The notes under the pieces were generated by a model that was not told where the DNA came from, searched no databases, and saw nothing but the letters and a program-made list of their open reading frames with translations. From Sphingobium sp. V4 (GTDB lineage Bacteria > Pseudomonadota > Alphaproteobacteria > Sphingomonadales > Sphingomonadaceae), in assembly GCF_029590555.1 (NCBI RefSeq), contig NZ_CP081001.1, forward strand, positions 434,001-498,000: a DNA stretch of 64,000 nt, read 5' to 3'. This document shows, one piece after another, positions 56,644-64,000 of this stretch; the first letter of the stretch is position 1; the number at the start of each line of letters is the position of its first letter. Position numbers and translations under genes: made by a program.

Positions 56644-57051
56644 ATGATGGGGGCGGTCAGACAGAGCGAAAGCGCGCGCGGCTTGCTGGCCGCACTCGCG
56701 CTGCTCGTGCTGGCGATCCAGCTGGTCGCGCCATCGGGCTTCATGCCGGTGCGTACCGAGAAGGGCGTCGTCGTGACGCTCTGCACCGGGCAGGGCGCGG
56801 TCAATGTCGTCGTGCCGCGCGGCGATGCGCCGGGCAAACATGGCCAGCCCGACGATGGCATGGCGGGCCAGCAACATTGCCCCTTCGGCGCGTCGGTCCA
56901 GCCGCTGGTGCCGCCTCTGGTGGCCGCCGACCTGCCGCTCCCAGCCTGGCAACTGGCCTTCGGGCCGATCGCCTTCGCGCTCAAGACCGGGGTCATCGCG
57001 CACCTTGCCGCGCCGCCGCCGCCATCATCGGGGCCGCCGGCCACTTTCTGA
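56644..57051 (+). CDS. DUF2946-like exported protein
   Basis: This 135-residue protein has a membrane-inserted N-terminus (GLLAALALLVLAIQLVAPSG) and the segment SGFMPVRTEKGVVVTLCTGQ, as in DUF2946. It has His and Cys residues (GKHGQPDDGMAGQQHCPFGA) that may bind metal. DUF2946 genes often precede TonB-dependent receptors in copper- or other metal-uptake loci, as here. ATG 56644 is the first of two adjacent ATG-type starts. It heads a plus-strand run ending at 62082. The exact metal is not known. Confidence 0.75.
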   Translation: MMGAVRQSESARGLLAALALLVLAIQLVAPSGFMPVRTEKGVVVTLCTGQGAVNVVVPRGDAPGKHGQPDDGMAGQQHCPFGASVQPLVPPLVAADLPLPAWQLAFGPIAFALKTGVIAHLAAPPPPSSGPPATF

Positions 57052-57121
57052 AATCCCTTGTCCGGTCGCGCCGCCAGCCGGCGCGCGCCGCCTTACGCCT
57101 TTTTCAGAAAGTCCTATCCTT

Positions 57122-59152
57122 ATGCGTCCCATCCATGTCGCGCGCAGCCTGCCGCTGTGCGCTCTCATCCTGTCCGCCACCCCGGCCTTCGCCGACGAAG
57201 CCGAACAGGGTGGCATCATCGTCACCGCCAGCCCGATCGTAGAAGCGGCGGCCGCCCGCGTCCAAAAGACCCCTGGTGGCGTCGATATCGTCGCGGCGGA
57301 AGCGTTTGAAATCCGGCTCGCCGTTTCCCTGCGCGACGCGCTGGCCTTCTCGCCTGGCGTCTATACCCAGCCGCGCTTCGGGCAGGAGGTCCGCATCTCG
57401 ATTCGCGGATCGGGCCTGTCGCGCGGCTATCATATGCGCGGCCTCACCTTGTTGCAGGACGGCATCCCGATCAACGCCGCCGACGACAATGGCGATTTCC
57501 AGGAGCTGGACCCGCAGGTCTTCCAGCATCTGGAGGTTTATCGCGGCGCCAATGCGTTGCGGTTCGGGGGATCGACGCTGGGCGGCGCAATCAACGCGGT
57601 GACGCTGACCGGGCGCAGCGCGCCGGGCGCGGAAGTCCGCATCGATGGCGGCAGTTTCGACACGGTCCGCGGCAAGATCGCCTATGGTTATGCCGATGAC
57701 CATGGCGACGCCTGGGCCGCGCTGACCGCCGACCGTTCCGACAGCGATCGCGCCCATGGGGATCGCAAAGCGCTGCGCTTCAACGGCAATGTCGGGCTGA
57801 AGCTCTCGGACAGCGTCGAGATGCGCTTCTATGCCAGCGCGCAGACGATCCGCCAGAAACTGGCCGGAGCGCTGAGCGAGAAGGATGTGTTGGCCAATCC
57901 CGCCAAAGGAAACTTCGTCCTCGACCAGGCGCGTGACATTGATTCCATCCGCCTCCAGAACCGCACCACCATCGACCTGGAAAAGGGGCAGCTGGCGTTC
58001 GGTGCCTTCTTCAACGCCAAGGCGCTCGACCATCCCATCTATCAGGTGATTGACCAGAAGTCGCAGGTCTGGGGTCTGTTCTCCAGTCTCGACCTGGCCG
58101 GCGACCTGGCTGGCCTGCCGGTGGAACTGACCCTGGGCAGCCAGGCGCGCTTCGGCAGCGGCACGTCCCGGCAGTTCGTCAATCTCGGCGGCCGGTCTGG
58201 AGCGCTCACCGCCCATCAGCAGGTCCGGGCGCAGACGATCAACAGCTATGGCGAAGCGCGCATCGCCCCCTTGCCCGGCCTCTGGCTGATCGCGGGCGGC
58301 CTCTACACCCAAGGCGAGCGCCGGATCGACAATCGCCTTGTCCCCGCGCGCAGCGGCGACGCGCGCTTCGACGCCTTCGCGCCCAAGCTGGGCCTGCTCT
58401 ACCAGCCCGTGGAGGCGGCGCAATTCTATGCCAATTACAGCCGTTCGGTCGAACTGCCGGGCTTTGGCGAACTCAGCCAGACGCCGGCGGGCGGCGCGCC
58501 GGGCTTCACCCCCGTCGGCGCGCAACGGGCATGGACGGCGGAGATCGGCACGCGCGGCCGGATCGGCATCGTCGGCTGGGACGTCAGCCTCTATCGCGCC
58601 GACATCCAGGGGGAGATGTTGCAATATAGCGTGGTCGCGGGCGTCATTCCGGCCGCGACCTTCAATGCCGATCGGACCCGCCACCAAGGCGTGGAAGCCG
58701 GACTGGACCTGACCCTGACGCCATGGGCGATGCTGCGACAGGTCTATGGCTATAGCGACTTTCGCTTCCGTGACGATGTGCAGTTCGGCGACAACCGCCT
58801 GCCGGTCGTGCCGCGCCATTTCTACCGGGCGGAGCTGAAACTGGGCACCGAGCGGCTGAGTCTCGCCCCGGCGGTGGAGTGGCTGCCGCAGGGTGCATGG
58901 GTCGATTATGCCAACACGAAGCGGGTGGACGGCTATGCGCTGCTTAATATCACGGCGCAGGCGCAGGTGCGCGATGGCCTCACCCTGTTCCTCGACGCGC
59001 GCAACCTGACCAACGAGCGCGCGGTCGGCGACATCAGCGCGCTGGTCCGCTATACGCGCGACACCCCCGCCACCGCCGCCGACGAAGGCAGCGTCGCTTT
59101 CTATCCCGTCGAACGCCGCGCCGTCTACGCGGGCGTCCGCGCGCGCTTCTGA
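57122..59152 (+). CDS. TonB-dependent outer-membrane receptor, possibly for a metal chelate
   Basis: This 676-residue protein has a signal peptide (MRPIHVARSLPLCALILSAT, cleavage after AFADE). The plug domain begins GIIVTASPI (TonB-box-like), then VSLRDALAFSPGVYTQPRFG, RISIRGSGLSRGYHMRGLTL and VFQHLEVYRGANALRFGGST. A 22-strand barrel follows and ends with an aromatic residue (VYAGVRARF). The FecA-like form DNGDFQELDPQVFQHLEV suggests a ferric or cupric chelate ligand. It lies 70 bp after the DUF2946 gene and directly before the PepSY gene. Ligand identity is inferred from the neighbours only. Confidence 0.88.
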   Translation: MRPIHVARSLPLCALILSATPAFADEAEQGGIIVTASPIVEAAAARVQKTPGGVDIVAAEAFEIRLAVSLRDALAFSPGVYTQPRFGQEVRISIRGSGLSRGYHMRGLTLLQDGIPINAADDNGDFQELDPQVFQHLEVYRGANALRFGGSTLGGAINAVTLTGRSAPGAEVRIDGGSFDTVRGKIAYGYADDHGDAWAALTADRSDSDRAHGDRKALRFNGNVGLKLSDSVEMRFYASAQTIRQKLAGALSEKDVLANPAKGNFVLDQARDIDSIRLQNRTTIDLEKGQLAFGAFFNAKALDHPIYQVIDQKSQVWGLFSSLDLAGDLAGLPVELTLGSQARFGSGTSRQFVNLGGRSGALTAHQQVRAQTINSYGEARIAPLPGLWLIAGGLYTQGERRIDNRLVPARSGDARFDAFAPKLGLLYQPVEAAQFYANYSRSVELPGFGELSQTPAGGAPGFTPVGAQRAWTAEIGTRGRIGIVGWDVSLYRADIQGEMLQYSVVAGVIPAATFNADRTRHQGVEAGLDLTLTPWAMLRQVYGYSDFRFRDDVQFGDNRLPVVPRHFYRAELKLGTERLSLAPAVEWLPQGAWVDYANTKRVDGYALLNITAQAQVRDGLTLFLDARNLTNERAVGDISALVRYTRDTPATAADEGSVAFYPVERRAVYAGVRARF

Positions 59153-59164
59153 CGGGGGCCGGTG

Positions 59165-60463
59165 ATGACGCAAGGGAATGTCTATCGGGCGATCTGGCGC
59201 TGGCATTTCTATGCCGGGCTGATCGTCCTGCCCGTGCTGGCGCTGATGGCAGTGACGGGCGCGCTTTATCTCTACAAGCCTCAGATCGAGGCCATGCTCT
59301 ATCCGGTGCAGACGCCCGCGCATAGCGGACAGGCGATGTTGCCCGCTTCGCAGATCATCGCGAATGTGGAACGACATGCCGGCGGCAAGGCCAGCCAACT
59401 GCTCCGCCCGGCCGACGGCACGCAAAGCTGGCGCGTCACGACAGGGTCGGCGAACGGCGATTCAGTCGTGAATTTCGTTGATGCATTTGACGGCCGTGTC
59501 CTAGGCCAGATGCATGACGGCGGCGCGATGCAGGTGATCCGCGACCTGCACAGCCTGGCGTTGACCGGCCCGGTCGGCAACCGACTGGTGGAGGTGGTGG
59601 CGGGCTGGGCGATCCTGCTTTGCATTACCGGCCTATATCTGCGCTGGCCCCGGCGCGGACAGCCCGCGCTGACGATCCGGGGCAGGCCCGCAACGCGGCT
59701 GTTCTGGCGGAACGTTCACGGTACGCTGGGCTTTACGTCGGCGGCGATCATCCTGTTCCTGGCGGTGACGGGAATGCCCTGGACCCAGGTCTGGGGCGGC
59801 GGGCTGCGTGCGATCATCGCCGCCAATGGGGCGGGGCGTCCGCAGATGAAGGTCAATCCCTGGGCGCCGCAGGCGAAAGCGGTATTGCCCTGGACCCTGC
59901 GCGAGCGCGGCGGCCCGGCCGGCACGCCGGGGGACATCGGCGTCGATGCGGTGGCCGGCGTCGCCGCGCGACGCGGCCTGGTATCGGGCTATCAGTTGTT
60001 TCTGCCTGCCAGTCCCGGCGCGCCCTATCTGGTCAGCGCGATCACCATCCGCGCCGATGACGCCCGCGTCCTCACCATCGCCGCCGCTGACGGGGCGGTG
60101 GTGCAGGATGTCGACTGGCGGCAGTTCGGGGCTGGGGCGAGGATGGTGGAATGGGGAGTCTCCACCCATATGGGCCAGCAATATGGCGAGCCAAATCGCC
60201 TGCTGATGCTGGCGGGCTGCCTGTGTCTGCTGCTGCTCTGCCTGACCGCGCCGATCCTCTGGTGGAAGCGCGGCCTGTCCACGCCGCCGCCGGCCAGCCC
60301 CGGCGCGCTGCGGGCGGTGGCGGGGGTGATGCTGGCGCTGGGTCTGCTGTTTCCGCTCACCGGTCTCAGCATGATCGCCGCGCTTCTGGGCGAAGCCCTG
60401 GCGCGGTGGATGCGGCCGGCCTGGTTTCCTTTCGATCCGGGAAGGACTATGGGGCGACCATGA
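59165..60463 (+). CDS. PepSY-associated transmembrane protein (PiuB-like)
   Basis: This 432-residue inner-membrane protein has about four hydrophobic segments, at about residues 16-36, 145-165, 185-205 and 350-372, plus one near the C-terminus. Conserved histidines suit heme or metal: His14 in WRWHFYAGL, DLHSLALTG, RNVHGTLGF and STHMGQQYG. This is the PepSY_TM layout (PiuB, FoxB), which reduces siderophore-bound or chelated metal at the periplasmic face. ATG 59165 directly follows GTG 59162; either may be used. Its stop overlaps the flavoprotein start by 4 bp, so the two are translated together. Confidence 0.88.
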   Translation: MTQGNVYRAIWRWHFYAGLIVLPVLALMAVTGALYLYKPQIEAMLYPVQTPAHSGQAMLPASQIIANVERHAGGKASQLLRPADGTQSWRVTTGSANGDSVVNFVDAFDGRVLGQMHDGGAMQVIRDLHSLALTGPVGNRLVEVVAGWAILLCITGLYLRWPRRGQPALTIRGRPATRLFWRNVHGTLGFTSAAIILFLAVTGMPWTQVWGGGLRAIIAANGAGRPQMKVNPWAPQAKAVLPWTLRERGGPAGTPGDIGVDAVAGVAARRGLVSGYQLFLPASPGAPYLVSAITIRADDARVLTIAAADGAVVQDVDWRQFGAGARMVEWGVSTHMGQQYGEPNRLLMLAGCLCLLLLCLTAPILWWKRGLSTPPPASPGALRAVAGVMLALGLLFPLTGLSMIAALLGEALARWMRPAWFPFDPGRTMGRP

Positions 60464-62082
60464 TCCGTCTTTCCGGCCTGAAACTGCCCCTCGACCATCC
60501 GGCCGAGGCGATGCCCGTCGCCATTTGCGAACGCCTCGGACTCGAACCGCAGGACTTGCGCGGCCACAGCGTCGTGCGGCGCGGCAATGACGCCCGGCGC
60601 AGGACCGCTATTCAGCTGGTCTATACGGTCGACCTGGATCTGACCGACGAGGCCGGGGTGCTGGAGCGGTTCGCGAACGACCATGACGTCCGTCCCACCC
60701 CCGACACGCGCTACAGGTTCGTCGCCCATGTCCCCGAAGGCTGGCAGGGCAAGCGGCCGGTGGTGATCGGTGCCGGGCCATGCGGCCTGTTCGCGGGCCT
60801 CATCCTGGCGCAGATGGGTTTCCGGCCTATCATCCTCGATCGCGGCAAAGTGGTGCGCGAGCGGACCAAGGATACGTGGGGGCTGTGGCGCCGCGCGGAG
60901 CTGAACCCGGACAGCAATGTCCAGTTCGGCGAGGGCGGGGCGGGCACCTTTTCCGACGGCAAGCTCTATTGCCGGGTGAAGGATCCGCGCTTCCTGGGCC
61001 GCAAGGTGCTGGAGGAATTCGTCGCGGCGGGCGCGCCCGACGACATTCTCTGGGAAGCGCATCCCCATATCGGCACCTTCCGCCTCGTTTCGATGGTCGA
61101 ATCGATGCGGCGCCAGATCGAATCGCTGGGCGGCGAATATCGCTGGCAGCACCGTGTCGACGATCTGGTGCTGGAGCGGCAGGGCGACGGCACGCAGCAG
61201 TTGCGCGGCCTTGTCCTCCACGACGGCAGCGTGATCGAGGCCGACCATGTCGTCCTGGCGGTCGGCCACAGCGCACGGCCGACCTTCGAGATGCTGCACC
61301 GCCGGGCCGTCCATATGGAGGCCAAGCCCTTTTCGATCGGCGTTCGCATCGAGCATCCGCAAAGCTGGATCGACCGCGCCCGATATGGCAATTGCGCGGG
61401 CCATCCGGACCTGGGCGCGGCGGCCTACAGCCTGGCCCATCATTGCGCCAATGGCCGCACCGTCTACAGCTTCTGCATGTGTCCGGGCGGGCGGGTGGTG
61501 GCCGCGACCTCGGAGGAAGGCCGCGTCGTCACCAACGGCATGAGCCAGTATAGCCGCGCCGAGTTCAACGCCAATAGCGGGCTGGTGGTCGGGATCGACT
61601 CGGCGCGCGACTATCCCGGCGGGCCACTGGCAGGCATCGATTTCCAGCGCCACTGGGAAAGCCTGGCCTATGTCGCGGGCGGTTCCTCCTACTGGGCGCC
61701 GGGGCAGACGGTGGGCGACTTCCTGGCCGGGCGGCCGTCGACCGCGCTGGGATCGGTCACGCCGTCATATAAACCGGGCGTCACGCCGACCGACTTGTCC
61801 CAATGCCTGCCCGGCTTCGTGATCGAAGCGTTCCGCGAGGCGCTGCCGGTCTTTGGCCGCCAGCTCGCCAACTACGATCATCCCGATGCGGTGATGACGG
61901 GCGTCGAAACCCGCACATCCTCCCCATTGCGCATCACGCGCGGCAAGGATTTCCAGAGCCTCAACGTCGCCGGCCTCTACCCGGCGGGTGAGGGCGCCGG
62001 CTATGCCGGGGGCATACTTTCAGCCGCGATCGACGGCATCAAGGTAGCGGAGGGCGTGGCGCTGGCGATCACCGCCGGCTGA
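60460..62082 (+). CDS. COG2509-type FAD-dependent oxidoreductase
   Basis: This 540-residue flavoprotein has a small N-terminal domain (LSGLKLPLDHPAEAMPVAIC, about 1-90), then the FAD fold VVIGAGPCGLFAGLILAQMG, and a block NVQFGEGGAGTFSDGKLYCR found in COG2509 proteins. Later marks: YSFCMCPGGRVVAATSEEGR and GLYPAGEGAGYAGGILSAAI. COG2509 enzymes are cytosolic and of unknown reaction. Here the start overlaps the PepSY stop by 4 bp (ATGA), an arrangement suggesting it could supply electrons for, or accept them from, PepSY-linked metal reduction. That link is inference. Confidence 0.85.
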   Translation: MIRLSGLKLPLDHPAEAMPVAICERLGLEPQDLRGHSVVRRGNDARRRTAIQLVYTVDLDLTDEAGVLERFANDHDVRPTPDTRYRFVAHVPEGWQGKRPVVIGAGPCGLFAGLILAQMGFRPIILDRGKVVRERTKDTWGLWRRAELNPDSNVQFGEGGAGTFSDGKLYCRVKDPRFLGRKVLEEFVAAGAPDDILWEAHPHIGTFRLVSMVESMRRQIESLGGEYRWQHRVDDLVLERQGDGTQQLRGLVLHDGSVIEADHVVLAVGHSARPTFEMLHRRAVHMEAKPFSIGVRIEHPQSWIDRARYGNCAGHPDLGAAAYSLAHHCANGRTVYSFCMCPGGRVVAATSEEGRVVTNGMSQYSRAEFNANSGLVVGIDSARDYPGGPLAGIDFQRHWESLAYVAGGSSYWAPGQTVGDFLAGRPSTALGSVTPSYKPGVTPTDLSQCLPGFVIEAFREALPVFGRQLANYDHPDAVMTGVETRTSSPLRITRGKDFQSLNVAGLYPAGEGAGYAGGILSAAIDGIKVAEGVALAITAG

Positions 62083-62155
62083 CTTTATCCCGTAATATCG
62101 CCGTAACGGGCGTGCCGCCGTCCCGTCGCTGCGGCGTCATCGCGCGGTCAAGCCC

Positions 62156-63217
62156 ATGTCATGCAGGTCGGGCAAAAGCGCCTTCATGCTGACCCATATC
62201 GACCGTTGCGTGCGCATTTCCCCGGCCGACAAGGCCCGGCTGCGCGTCCTCTTCCTCGCCAAACATGCGCGGGCCACCGGCGCGCCCGACGCGGTGGACG
62301 GCAACCATGCCATCTATCATCATGAGATGCGCATGACGCTGGAGGAGATCGGCCTCCATATCCGGGTCGCCAACAGTTACGAGGCGCTGTTCGAGCGGCC
62401 CGATGTCGATTTCGTCGTCACCCTGCTCAATCGCGGGGGCTTCCAGAACAGCGAGATGATGGCGCCGCTGCTGCTCAGCTGGCGCGATGTGCCCCATATG
62501 GGCGCCAGCCCGATCCTGCGCGGCGTGTCCGACGACAAATATCTGAGCAAGCTCATCGCCCGCGCCCATGGCGTGCCGACCATGCCGGCGCAGATATTCC
62601 GCCGGGGCGGCCTGCCCGCCGAACCCGCCTTCCGCGCCGAGCGGCTGGTGGTCAAACCGAATGCCTCCTCCGCGTCCTGGGGCCTTGCCATGGTCGACAG
62701 CTGGGCGCAGGCGCAGGCGCAGATCGACTATCTCCATGGTGAAGGGCATGACGTGCTGGTCGAGGCCTGGGCGCCGCTGCTCGACGTTGCCGTGCCCGTG
62801 GTCGGCGGCAGCGGCGGCCAGCCCTGGATATTGCCGCCGATGATGTATGTGCCCGCCGATCCCCACCGTGCGCGCAGCCATGAGGAAAAGCGCGGCATGA
62901 TCGATGCAGGCGACGATCCGTTGGTGCTGGTCGAGGATCGCGCGCTGCTGGGGCAGCTGGAGGACATGACCCGGCTGCTGCTGCCCGAACTCTGGCCGTT
63001 CGACTATGGCCGGTTCGAGTTTCGCTATGATCCGGTCAGCGGCGCGGTGCAGTTCATGGAAGTCAACCTGTCCTGCAATCTCTGGTCGAAGAAGACGATT
63101 TCCCGTTCGGCCCGGTCGATCGGGGTGGACCACCAGACGCTGGTTGAAACGATCATCGGCCACAGCCTGGAGCGGCAGGGGCTGCTGACTGAGGCGCCGC
63201 TGCGGGTCGCGGCCTGA
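62156..63217 (+). CDS. ATP-grasp enzyme, D-Ala-D-Ala-ligase-like
   Basis: This 353-residue protein resembles ATP-grasp ligases: VPHMGASPILRGVSDDKYLS is the N-terminal lid region, RLVVKPNASSASWGLAMVDS the nucleotide strand, LVEAWAPLLDVAVPVVGGSG the middle, and AVQFMEVNLSCNLWSKKTIS the metal and acceptor loop. The order parallels Ddl but the signature residues are atypical, so it likely joins an unknown acid and amine rather than D-Ala. ATG 62156 is used; Met at 62186 is an alternative. Its stop overlaps the next ATG by one base. Substrate unknown. Confidence 0.75.
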   Translation: MSCRSGKSAFMLTHIDRCVRISPADKARLRVLFLAKHARATGAPDAVDGNHAIYHHEMRMTLEEIGLHIRVANSYEALFERPDVDFVVTLLNRGGFQNSEMMAPLLLSWRDVPHMGASPILRGVSDDKYLSKLIARAHGVPTMPAQIFRRGGLPAEPAFRAERLVVKPNASSASWGLAMVDSWAQAQAQIDYLHGEGHDVLVEAWAPLLDVAVPVVGGSGGQPWILPPMMYVPADPHRARSHEEKRGMIDAGDDPLVLVEDRALLGQLEDMTRLLLPELWPFDYGRFEFRYDPVSGAVQFMEVNLSCNLWSKKTISRSARSIGVDHQTLVETIIGHSLERQGLLTEAPLRVAA

Positions 63218-64000
63218 TGGGCGGCCGCAAGGACGGGCGCGCGACGGCGCTGGTGCTGGCCGGAAAGCGTGACGGGGCGACCGACCCGCTGGCGCTGGAG
63301 GCGGGCGTTACCCATAAATGCCTGGTCCCGGTGGCGGGCCAGCCGATGCTGATACACGTCATCGACGCGCTGGCGGCGAGTGACCGGATCGGCGAGATCC
63401 GCGTCGCGATCGAGGACCCGGCGGTGCTGGAAGGACTGGCGCAACTGCGCGGGCTGATCGCCACCGGGCGGCTGGTGGCGGTCGCGGCGCGGCCCAATCT
63501 GGTGGATTCGGTGCTGGCGGCGGCGGATGGCGCGGCCTTCCCGTTGCTGATCACGACCGCCGACAATGTGCTGCTGACCCCGCCCGCCGTCGCGGAGATG
63601 CTGGAAGGCTGCAAGGCGCAGGGTGCGGACGCGGCGGTTGCGTTCACGCGGCGCGAGTCGGTGCTGGCCGCGCATCCAGAGGGCCAGCGGAAATTCTACC
63701 GTTTCGCCGAGGACAGCTATTCCAACTGCAACACCTATTGGCTGAAGGATCGCGCGGCGCTGGCGGCGGCGGAGACTTTCCGGTCGGGCGGGCAGTTCGT
63801 GAAACATCCGCTGCGCATCGTCGGTGCGTTCGGCCTGCTGAACCTCATCCGCTTCCGCTTCGGCCTTGGCACATTGGCGGCGACCTTCGCACGGTTCTCG
63901 CGACGCTTCCGCATGACGATCGCGCCGGTGATCCTGTCGGACGGCGCGGTGGCGATCGACGTCGACAATGCGCGCACGCGTAGCGTCGCGGCAGACGTGC
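63217..64000 (+). CDS. Nucleotidyltransferase-fold protein (MobA/NTP_transf_3-like), 3' end cut by window
   Basis: The frame is open to the window end; 261 residues are visible. The start ATALVLAGKRDGATDPLALE with THKCLVPVAGQPMLIHVIDA fits the NTP-transferase fold, but the usual GGxGxR loop is replaced by GKRDG, so the nucleotide site is atypical. ITTADNVLLTPPAVAEMLEG holds the metal-binding Asp of the fold, and NCNTYWLKDRAALAAAETFR and the hydrophobic FGLLNLIRFRFGLGTLAATF follow. ATG 63217 overlaps the ATP-grasp stop (TGATG), so the two are coupled. The donor nucleotide and acceptor are not known. Confidence 0.75.
   Translation, partial: MGGRKDGRATALVLAGKRDGATDPLALEAGVTHKCLVPVAGQPMLIHVIDALAASDRIGEIRVAIEDPAVLEGLAQLRGLIATGRLVAVAARPNLVDSVLAAADGAAFPLLITTADNVLLTPPAVAEMLEGCKAQGADAAVAFTRRESVLAAHPEGQRKFYRFAEDSYSNCNTYWLKDRAALAAAETFRSGGQFVKHPLRIVGAFGLLNLIRFRFGLGTLAATFARFSRRFRMTIAPVILSDGAVAIDVDNARTRSVAADV

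Noticed and set aside
57104..59425. A 773-codon minus-strand frame opposite the TonB receptor
   Set aside because: It mirrors the receptor codons and has no recognisable domain.

Overview
The window is 64 kb of GC-rich, gene-dense chromosome with almost no spacer DNA. It looks like an alphaproteobacterium of the Sphingomonadaceae (Sphingobium, Sphingomonas or Novosphingobium type). The grounds are the gene content and order (ubiG/lysC divergent; ptsP, rodZ, cpoB, tilS, ftsH in a row; gapR; DUF1244; a CTTG-N17-CCTATAT heat-shock promoter before dnaK) and the short interspersed palindromes carrying the TTGTCGAAGGG core common in sphingomonads. No rRNA, tRNA, CRISPR array, transposase, phage gene or attachment site was seen, so this is core chromosome with a few accessory patches. 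The genus call is inference.

Layout. 1-5.5 kb: the end of a CoA ester lyase, a broken DUF1801 gene, ubiG, lysC, a nitronate monooxygenase and a proline-rich lipoprotein. 5.5-13 kb is the most accessory-like part: two HxlR regulators, each divergent from its probable targets (an SDR oxidoreductase; a five-gene VOC/DUF1428/AHSA1 operon), a SugE-type guanidinium/quaternary-ammonium exporter with a structured 5' leader, an isolated pectin-oligomer lyase (ogl), and a small TonB-C-like protein behind an AT-rich spacer. 13-15.6 kb: two tandem leader-bearing PLP aminotransferases.

15.7-26.8 kb: nitrogen-PTS enzyme I, rodZ, cpoB, tilS, ftsH, guaB, an RsmB-type rRNA methyltransferase and a TPR protein. 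26.9-33.9 kb: hemW, a CAP-domain protein, rdgB, rph, hrcA-grpE and thrC. 33.9-39.2 kb: a PadR regulator with a His/Gly-rich leader, DUF2218, ruvC, yebC, ybjQ, gapR, DUF1244, pyk and rpmJ. 39.4-47.1 kb: a DUF4136 lipoprotein, an M14 carboxypeptidase, a dienelactone hydrolase, prmA, a soluble chemoreceptor, and sdhC-sdhD-sdhA without sdhB behind it.

47.1-54.3 kb: a gene-free stretch, a putative metallopeptidase overlapping a PCu(A)C copper chaperone, dnaK-dnaJ, an APC permease, two small unknown genes and a perfect 23-bp inverted repeat. 54.3-64 kb: an acyl-CoA dehydrogenase with a MerR regulator, then a metal-acquisition-like run (DUF2946 protein, TonB-dependent receptor, PepSY membrane protein, COG2509 flavoprotein), then an ATP-grasp ligase overlapping a nucleotidyltransferase that runs off the window.

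The least-explained units are the copper/iron-like operon at 56.6-62.1 kb, the ATP-grasp/nucleotidyltransferase pair at 62.1-64 kb, the paired exported aminotransferases, the metal-binding-looking PadR regulator with its two matching palindromes, and the ACGG-loop hairpin before sugE.
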